Below are positions 57,215 to 64,000 of a DNA stretch of 64,000 nt, piece by piece (position 1 is the stretch's first letter; every line of letters starts with the position of its first letter). The stretch is from contig JAVMKO010000001.1 of NCBI GenBank assembly GCA_032164245.1, forward strand, positions 65,206,892 through 65,270,891. Reading direction: 5' to 3'. The notes under the pieces were generated by a model. The model was given only the letters and a program-made list of their open reading frames with translations, made no database searches and was not told where the DNA came from. The translations under genes were made by a program, and so were the position numbers. Source of the stretch: Sternotherus odoratus. Its lineage: Eukaryota; Chordata; Testudines; Kinosternidae.

Positions 57215-57760
57215 GTGCAGGATCAGGAACTATGTTCCCAGAACTGAATGCCGTATTATAAATTCAGCCTCAGCAGAGCTTTGTTGAGAGAAACTATCAC
57301 CATTCTGCTCCGTGGTTGAATATCTTTCTGTACAGAGTGGCACTGGCTATTTTTTTCTGCCATACAAGTTTGCAGACTTTTATCTCATTTGCTATTGTTA
57401 TCCGGTGGGTCTGCCAATTTTGTTTCCTATTAAATGTATATCTCCTTCCCCCCCCCTATTTAATTAACTGACATTTAAAATCTCATTTTGTTACTTTCTG
57501 TCCTATTTCTGAGCTCTCTGTGCCCCTTTGCGTTATTTCTCTGCCCTTACTAATGCTTCAAACACTTCCCAATTTAGTACAATCTGGGAACCTAATTAGT
57601 GTGCTGATCATTCCTTCCTCAAGATAATTAATGAAGATGTTAAATAATTTGGGTTCTAACACAGATTTCTGTGATACCCCACGAGAGACCTCCCTTGCAA
57701 CTCAATACTGTTGAGTATTATTAGTCTTTCTTTGTGGCCCTTCTGGAGGTTTTCATTTCA
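57215..57760 (-). mobile_element. CR1 LINE fragment, antisense
   Basis: Phrases such as CAATTTAGTACAATCTGGG, CTAATTAGTGTGCTGATCAT, AATTAATGAAGATGTTAAAT and TCTGTGATACCCCACGAGAG follow the antisense of the CR1 reverse-transcriptase coding region in correct order. The last corresponds to the conserved GVPQGS-type motif region on the minus strand. Many substitutions and indels prevent a readable protein. Confidence 0.7.
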
Positions 57761-60133
57761 TGTGACCGTGTTCATATCCAAGCTGATATGAATTAATTGG
57801 GCAGGTAAGAGTTTATGAGCCAATGTATGAAATGTTCTATTAAATTTCCAGGATGGAGTAAACTGATTATCTTCAACATTAATTAATCTATAAAAAGGTG
57901 ATTCAAAACAAAGAAGTGATAATTGGTTGGAGAACAGTAACCTTTAGAATGACATTGTTTAATTATGTAAGAACACAAAAGTAAAGTTTTGCTCAGTCTA
58001 TGTTCTTTTGAAAACTCTGTTTCCACTTAGCAGAACCAAATTTAAACATACTGGATCACTTCTTTAATCCTGATAATATTTAGCACCCCAAAATATTTCT
58101 AATTTAACTGCATACAAATCTTTAGAGAATTACTAGATGTCTTCTGCTCTAGTGCTGTTCAAAGATTCTCTTTATGTTTTTTTTGGAGGAAAGGGCTATA
58201 CAAGAGGAAATAGAGTCTTAAAAGTTAGCAGATATAGTCTATATGGCCCTCACCATCACATGACTTCAGCAGCTTTTAAAAGTATGTATAGATGAAAAAG
58301 CCTTTTATATAGTTTCGTGTACACACTATTTCAAGTGTCATGATTCACTTAGTAATCATGCTTTCTACCTGTTGTGACCACAATTCAGACAAATGCTTTT
58401 AGTCAAAATAATTTCTTGCTAGGAGGGTATTGTGCAACAAGACAATGGTGTATACAGTATTCAAAATGATGTTTGATTATACCACTAGATGGAGCTATCT
58501 GTTTGATATTAATCCATCCTGTTGGAAACCCAAATAATTTTTCACTTAAACCAGGCCATTACATGTTACGTTTGAGATATGAGAAAACAAAAAAAGGAAA
58601 ATAAGGTTGGGAAAGAAAACTAATGTAAAGATTTAAACTCCAATGCAGCAATGTCCACATTGAACTGGAGTGAACAGCTATAGTGTGCATTTATAAAAAT
58701 GAGAACTTTTTCCATTGATAATTCATTAGGCCTATTTGGACTTTAAAGCCTGCAGAGACTTTCCTAGCCTACAAATAAAACACAACAAATTAATGTCCTA
58801 TTTATTCACTAGCACAGCATGGACAGTGCTTCTTTTCCAAAATCCCTCCACAGCTTGCAGATACCTCAGCAAGGAATTTTGAGTGATAGTAAAGTGCTCT
58901 CCTCAACCCTGGTGACGTTTTGATATAGCTGATCCTTTGATCTTCACAGCAAGTGTAGTTCTTTACTGCAGCTATCACTTCTGGTAATATATATTATCAC
59001 TTCCATCATGCAGGTAACCATAGGTACTTGGTTTTCAAAGGTAAAGTTATAGGGAAACACATCATCTGAAATTCGCTGCAGATAGGGCTAGTAAATTAAC
59101 GTTAGCCGTTTGCATTTGTACTGAAAGAGGTTCCCAACAGATGCTAATTCAAAAATAATTAAGTCATCTTTTTTTGTGTTGAGATTTGATCCCAATCTTT
59201 GGGAATATGGAGCCCTTGGAGGGAGTGGATTTTAGGCAGTCTTATGAGGTCATGAAGGATTTTCTGTAGGATACTTGAGTTTGTTGCAGGTTTAAGGGTA
59301 CAAATAGACTGACTAGTTCAGAAACAGTAAGAACCATATGAAGTCAGATTAGCTTTCCCACGAACTGAATCCAAGACATTTTCCAGATTTGGATCAATTC
59401 ACAAAAGAATTCCTCAACCTGCTTTCTGGGACTGATTGTGTCTGAGCCTGCATGGGCGTGCAAGAAGTCTCCCTCTTCCCCCAACTACATGCCTGCACAT
59501 GTGTCCAGGCACCATTTCAGTTCTTGAGCCCAAGGAGTAGAAAGACTACTCCTGGCTAGCATAGACAGTCATGCTAGTCTTCCTGCTGTAAACTGGGAAG
59601 GTGGGGATCTCCTCAGCTCTTTCCTCTACATTCTGGCTAGACCAGCTTTTCTGGGGAGATACTTTTAGGGTGGAACCCCTTCACACGTGACATAATTCAT
59701 GTTGCTGAGCTGTGCTTTTAACATTCACTCCAATGTTCTGTCTCTACCTTGTCTACCTGCAACTTTCAAATAAAGCTCTTGTCATTCTACCCCAACTCCA
59801 CAATAGGCCCCCAATTCCTGGTCTCCTGATTACCAATTCTATTCCACAATGGCCCCTCTACTTTTGGAAAGCCTGTTAGGCTGACAGGAGGCTGTTTTTT
59901 CTGATGGGCACAGAAGTAACACTGAATTCCAATTTCATAAGTCTCCAGGATAAACATCCCAGAATGTATAAGATTTGACATCAGCTGCAATTGGAACCCA
60001 GCATAGAGGTATGTTTCATAGCTACTGGGGTCTGGTGTTGGGATTTTTAAATGTGTGGGAAAGAGGTATGAGGAGGAGAATGCTGGAAGAAAGACAACAG
60101 CTGGGGCCCATTCAGCTGCAGGGAATAAGAGGA
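57761..60133. other. Unannotated AT-rich sequence
   Basis: About 2.4 kb with no recognised gene or bounded repeat. Confidence 0.5.
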
Positions 60134-60147
60134 CTTGGTTTTTTTAG
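60134..60147. repeat. Target-site duplication, left, short Penelope insertion
   Basis: CTTGGTTTTTTTAG occurs here and again identically at 60358-60371. It includes a T-run of seven. Confidence 0.9.
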
Positions 60148-60192
60148 GTAACAAAGTCCTGTGGCACCTTAAAGACTAACTATAAAGTTTTG

Positions 60193-60230
60193 AAGCATAA
60201 GCTTTTGTGGGCTAATACCCACTTCATCGG
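60193..60230 (-). ncRNA. Hammerhead-ribozyme-like motif, left arm
   Basis: The minus strand reads CCGATGA, A, GTGGG-TATTAG-CCCAC, AAAA (for GAAA), GC-TTAT-GC. Stem II is perfect but two conserved core positions are changed. Confidence 0.45.
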
Positions 60231-60236
60231 ATGCAT

Positions 60237-60274
60237 CCGACGAAGTGAGTATTAGCCCACGAAAGCTTATGCTT
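60237..60274 (+). ncRNA. Hammerhead-ribozyme-like motif, right arm
   Basis: The plus strand reads CCGACGA, A, GTGAG-TATTAG-CCCAC, GAAA, GC-TTAT-GC, TT. GAAA and the minimal stem III are intact. U4 of the first box is C and one stem II pair is lost. Confidence 0.48.
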
Positions 60275-60357
60275 CAAAACTTTATAGTTAGTCTTTAAGG
60301 TGCCACAGGACTTTGTTACCTCTGCTATTCCAGAATAACACGGCTACCTCTCTGATT

Positions 60358-60371
60358 CTTGGTTTTTTTAG
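60358..60371. repeat. Target-site duplication, right, short Penelope insertion
   Basis: Identical to 60134-60147. Confidence 0.9.
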
Positions 60372-61178
60372 TCCATCTTAGTCCATCCACACAATACAAC
60401 ATCAAGCTGAAGAACACTTAGTAATAGGCTACGTATAGATTTGAGCACTTGTCTTCCTTTTTACAGAGCATATATAAAAAACAAGCATTATATCTGAGCC
60501 TGGGGCAATGCCTCCTAAGCTGATCATCATACACAATCTGAAAAGAAGAAACCAAATAATAACAATAAAAAAAATCCATTGCCTGTTTAATGCACAACAC
60601 CATATTTATGTGAACTCTTTCAAAGTTCCTAGAAATATATGGAGGCAGCATCTAGCACAACATACCTAGATATTATTTTACTACCATAGTCCAAGAGTGT
60701 TCTTACTGCAAGTGCTTGAGAAGTTTCATTTCCTGTGTTTCTGTATAAACAAAAATATGATAAAAATATTTATGAACAAAACCCTCCACAGTGTTCTATG
60801 GCTCTAGCTCTGACCACTCCAAGGCTTGATTGCTATGGAAGTCAACAAGTCACCACTGGTATAGACTACTGGCTCTAACTACACCCAGTCATGCAGGACT
60901 GTGGAACATCAAGGTATGCTTCCGTTCAGGCATAAACATGTAAGATAACCAACCTAGCTCTCAGAAGGCCTCAAAAGGACATGTTCCAAGAAAACATTAC
61001 TCTTTCTGAGTATGATTCAGGGGGGTAAGAGAGGTTTGAAAGACAGGAAAGTAAGATTTAAAGTTTCACAAACAATCTGAATGCTAACCTTATATTCTCT
61101 CTGCCCTGTTCACCATAATGAAAATTACTGAGTATTAAAACACCTTTAAAAAGTTTTCACATAAGTGAAATTAATACC

Positions 61179-62013
61179 TGTGACGTTGCATTCTATATAA
61201 TTTTATAAAATATACTAATGAGTGTGGCTGTAACATAACTGGGGTACGCTTTGTGCAAAAGGTCTCTTGTAAGGTATCATTACAAAGCTTATAATCTATT
61301 GAATGTGTTTATCTTATTTGTGAATGTATCATTCTTGTATATGAAACTAGCTATATAAAATATAACTCTGAGGGCCTATTGTAATTATGCAAAGTGTGGG
61401 CCATTAATGATGGTCTGGAATCTTGTTGGCTCCCATTAACCAGGACAATTAACTGTAGATGTCTCTGTTTTACTTGTAAGTCTTCCTGTATACTTGTGTG
61501 CTGGCAAGTGGGTAATGAAGTCTCACAGTGTGATCATGTGACTTGAACCGGAATCCATCTTTAACCTGGTGCTTTTCCATTTAGAAAGAGGGGTGGAAAC
61601 CCAGAGAGGGACAAAGGATTCCCACCTTATGCAAAAGATATATAAGAGGGTAGAACAGAACAAAGGACGCTGCCATCATGAAAATTCCTCTAGCTACCAA
61701 CTGAGCTGGAACAAGGGCTGTACCAGGGGAAAGGATGGTGCCCAGACTAGGAAGCCATCCAGTCTGTGATAGAAACATATCTTAGGGTGAGGAACACTTT
61801 CTAACCTGTTTCCAGGCAAGCCCACAGATGATAGGGGATGTGGTGTAGACCTGGGTCTGGGTTTGGAGCAGGCTAGCAGGTCTGGTTCAAACCAAGCAGG
61901 GTCCTGGCATCTGGTTTCCTAAGCTGGAAAGGGTAGGAAAACAGAGGCAGGAGTAGCCTTGGAACATCAGTTGACAGCTTCCAAGGGGGTTTCTGTGATC
62001 CCAACCCGTCACA
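61179..62013 (+). mobile_element. Solo LTR, 835 bp
   Basis: The block begins TGTGACG and ends CGTCACA, a perfect 7-bp inverted terminus obeying TG...CA. The flanks ATACC (61174-61178) and ATAAC (62014-62018) agree at four of five positions. A TATATAAGAGGG promoter element lies at about 61639. Internal phrases such as GGTCTCTTGTAAGGTATCAT and TGCAAAGTGTGGGCCATTAA match my memory of an abundant turtle LTR family. No internal retroelement genes flank it, so it results from LTR-LTR recombination. Confidence 0.85.
61639..61645 (+). promoter_or_regulatory. TATA box of the solo LTR
   Basis: TATATAA followed by GAGGG, in the middle of the LTR on the plus strand, where a U3/R boundary promoter would be expected. 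Confidence 0.5.
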
Positions 62014-62547
62014 ATAACATATTGAAATTATAATATAGTCTATGCACAACTCAGCATATGTAGAATGATTAAATCAATTTCCCATAGTTTGGGCAGGGTA
62101 AATGAAGTAAAGATACATATAAGAATGGTTTCTGGAGAGCTGGGTTTTAGAACTATGTGAGGTGCACACTATAAGGTTTCCAGATTATAGGGTGGCTGAA
62201 GCAGAACAGTTTACAGAGTGATGAATTGCACTAAGGAGGTTATTTTTACAGGGTATATGGAGAAGAGGAGAGAATGGTGTGATTTGCTGTCAGCTGGCAT
62301 GTGGGTAGTTTGAGGTAGGTATGAAGTTGTTCTGATTTCTGTATGGAAAATTAAAATGAAGTATGATACTTGGCATTAAAAGGTAGAAAGGCAGAATTTG
62401 GGTGTTAATATAAGATTAAAGTTAAGGTTGTTTGTGAAACCATTACTGAGTTGTCTGGCTTTCAAATATTTATTATTGTTATAAGCAAAATGATCTAATA
62501 ATGTGTTAATTAACTACGTATTTAAGGCCTTAACTCTAAATTTAAGG

Positions 62548-62711
62548 CTCCCCAGTCAATTCCCCCTGTGCCTCTCACAGTGGTGGAGTCCCGGAGTCAA
62601 TGGGTGAGCACTCGGTGATCGATTTATCATGTCTAGACGAGGTGTGATAAATCGACCCCGGAGAGCTCGATTGCTACCTGCTGATCTGGCTGATAGTGTA
62701 GACACACCCTG
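62548..62711. mobile_element. Truncated Harbinger-type MITE
   Basis: The right end is AGTGTAGACACACCC, preceded by GATCGATTTATCATGTCTAG and an inverted GTGTGATAAATCGACC. These are the same hairpin words as in the MITE at 11877-12170. The left terminal repeat is missing or unrecognisable, so this copy seems truncated. Confidence 0.6.
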
Positions 62712-62761
62712 AGAGAAGTGGCAGTCGTTCAGTGATGGGTGTGAGCACTGAATTTCTCCTA

Positions 62762-62982
62762 GGTCTTGTCAGCACAAGAACTTTGCACCAGCTTAACTTA
62801 ATTTGGTTCAGATCTTTGTGGGGACATTCTTATTTCAGTTTAGTTTAAACTGGTTCCTAATTGACTTAAACAATCAAAATATGCCTGGTTTAAATTGAAA
62901 TGAGAGCATAGTAGTTTACATAAATCCATTTAAAATCACACCTTGAGTTAAATTGGTGTAAATTTCTCCTAAAGACAAGACC
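62762..62982. mobile_element. MITE with GGTCTTGTC...GACAAGACC ends and CTA duplication
   Basis: The termini are a perfect 9-bp inverted repeat (GGTCTTGTC/GACAAGACC), flanked on both sides by CTA (62759-62761 and 62983-62985). Internal GCACCAGCTTAACTTAA, TTTAAACTGG and TAAATTGGTGTAAATT make it fold back. The 3-bp duplication agrees with a Harbinger-type MITE. Confidence 0.82.
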
Positions 62983-62985
62983 CTA

Positions 62986-64000
62986 ATGATAGCACTAGCT
63001 AGAAGAGCAGGAAATCCCTAATGAAAGTTCATGGAAACATTGATGATTCAGTGAGCACTTGTTTTCTTCTGGCAGGCAATCATGTATTTGTGAAGATTTT
63101 GCCAGCCTGGAATGCCTAGGTAGTAGCATGATGTATGCTTTGGCAATTATCAATTAAACTCACAATTGTGTCTACAAGATAAGATCCCAAATTTGCTGTT
63201 CTGCTCAGAGAATGGACTGCTGTAACCAGGCCCACTGTTAGCTTCCATATTTATTTGCTTGGCATTTTTTCAGTCTAATTTGCTCAATATACCAGTTTTG
63301 ATTTTATGAACAAACTACATACTCATCTGGAACTGGAAAGTCAAGTTTCAGTCTTTCTAGTCTATATATATATATCAACAAATATTCTGAAGGCCACGTT
63401 TATTTATTTCCAGACATTTTGGTATGAGGTCATATAGTCTCTCAAGATGTCACAGCCCACACTCCGGAGACTGCCATCATTTGTACCGCCACAATCCAAT
63501 TATTTTAATGTAGAGTTTTGCCTTGCTTCTGGACCTTAGTACAAAATTAAATAAGTGATGCATCAGTAGGAACAGAGTCTAGTTCATTCTTTGAGATGTG
63601 TTTGCTCTACTGTGTTAACAGCTGAAGGAGAACAATGAACACTCACAGTGCCTAAATTTAATATATCTCATTTGGAACACACATGACAACAAAAGTTGTG
63701 GATTGTTTTATTTTCTGCTTGTTCTTTTTTAACATAATAATTCTCAGATTAGAATTTCACTTAACTCTGTTGTCAGTCCTTCTCAAATAAATAAATAAAA
63801 AATCTCGATTAAGGGAGGAAATATTTTTCAGTAGGATCATTCTGTTAAGACTTCAAGCTGGCAAGTATTCAAGAGATTCCCCTCTTTGCTCCAGTCCTTG
63901 CTAGCAGATTCCTGGAGGGTAGCCCATTATATAGGTTACAAGAAGAAAAGGGAGAGAGGTTTTTATTAGTGAGCTTAAATAAATACAAATGAAAATAACT
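62986..64000. other. Unannotated AT-rich sequence
   Basis: The last kilobase contains a (TA)n tract near 63364-63377 and an AAAT run near 63786-63800. Otherwise I see nothing assignable. Confidence 0.5.

Larger units (their letters stand above)
60148..60357. mobile_element. Short Penelope-like inverted pair (solo terminal unit)
   Basis: The insertion is a palindrome of terminal-repeat sequence with no coding body. The left arm starts GTAACAAAGTCCTGTGG and the inverted arm continues to CTACCTCTCTGATT, with a symmetric centre TCGGATGCATCCGA at about 60227-60240. The arms differ at about three positions over some 88 bases, all of them transitions. Its start and end coincide with those of the segment 30852-31075 of the longer element. 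It is bracketed by a perfect 14-bp duplication. Confidence 0.9.

Noticed and set aside
60148..60357. Large hairpin considered as a terminator, CRISPR-like repeat or RNA precursor
   Set aside because: The 14-bp target duplication and identity with the Penelope element at 29507-31075 show that it is a retroelement unit.

Overview
The window looks like non-coding chromosomal DNA from a sauropsid, most probably a turtle. I infer this from the mix of interspersed repeats, recognised from memory of these families and not from a database search. The mix includes hAT MITEs beginning CAGGGGTCRGCAACCTTT or CAGTGGTTTTCAAAC, PIF/Harbinger elements with 3-bp target duplications, antisense CR1 LINE remnants, several Penelope-like retroelements with hammerhead-like motifs, and solo LTRs ending TGTGACG...CGTCACA. 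Crocodilians share several of these families and are the main alternative. The base composition is AT-rich, with GC-rich islands that coincide with transposons. I see no convincing exon of a host protein gene, no tRNA or rRNA gene and no CRISPR array. The window is probably a gene desert or the inside of a large intron.

Layout. Bases 1-11460 are mostly unique AT-rich sequence with an old foldback repeat (397-817), a perfect 36-bp tandem duplication (2871-2942), a hAT element (3051-3795) and CR1 debris. Bases 11465-14429 hold a cluster of MITEs and a probable solo LTR. Bases 18466-20538 hold a large foldback element carrying a second element nested inside it. Bases 22323-23024 and 23519-23834 are a Harbinger-type foldback MITE and a hAT MITE with exact target duplications. 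Bases 29507-31075 are a Penelope-like element with a nearly open but internally deleted reverse-transcriptase frame, an inverted terminal repeat and a 14-bp target duplication. A short relative with the same two ends lies at 60148-60357, and fragments of two further Penelope families lie at 32727-32960 and 37990-38105. Bases 41196-41510 are a hAT MITE.

The richest region is 44374-48335, a complete PIF/Harbinger transposon of about 3.96 kb with a TTG target duplication. It carries (i) a decayed DDE transposase on the + strand, (ii) a decayed Myb/SANT-like DNA-binding gene in two exons on the - strand, and (iii) a fully open 100-codon reading frame on the + strand, preceded by a consensus splice acceptor and a matching 36-nt micro-exon. 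This third frame lies in the apparent intron of the antisense Myb gene. It is the best candidate here for an undescribed transposon component.

The last 10 kb hold CR1 remnants, a tRNA-type SINE, the short Penelope inverted pair, an 835-bp solo LTR and two more MITEs. No host pathway or operon can be described. The functional units are mobile elements: the transposase and Myb-like protein would have acted together on the element's ends, and the Penelope reverse transcriptase would have copied elements carrying the hammerhead-bearing repeats.
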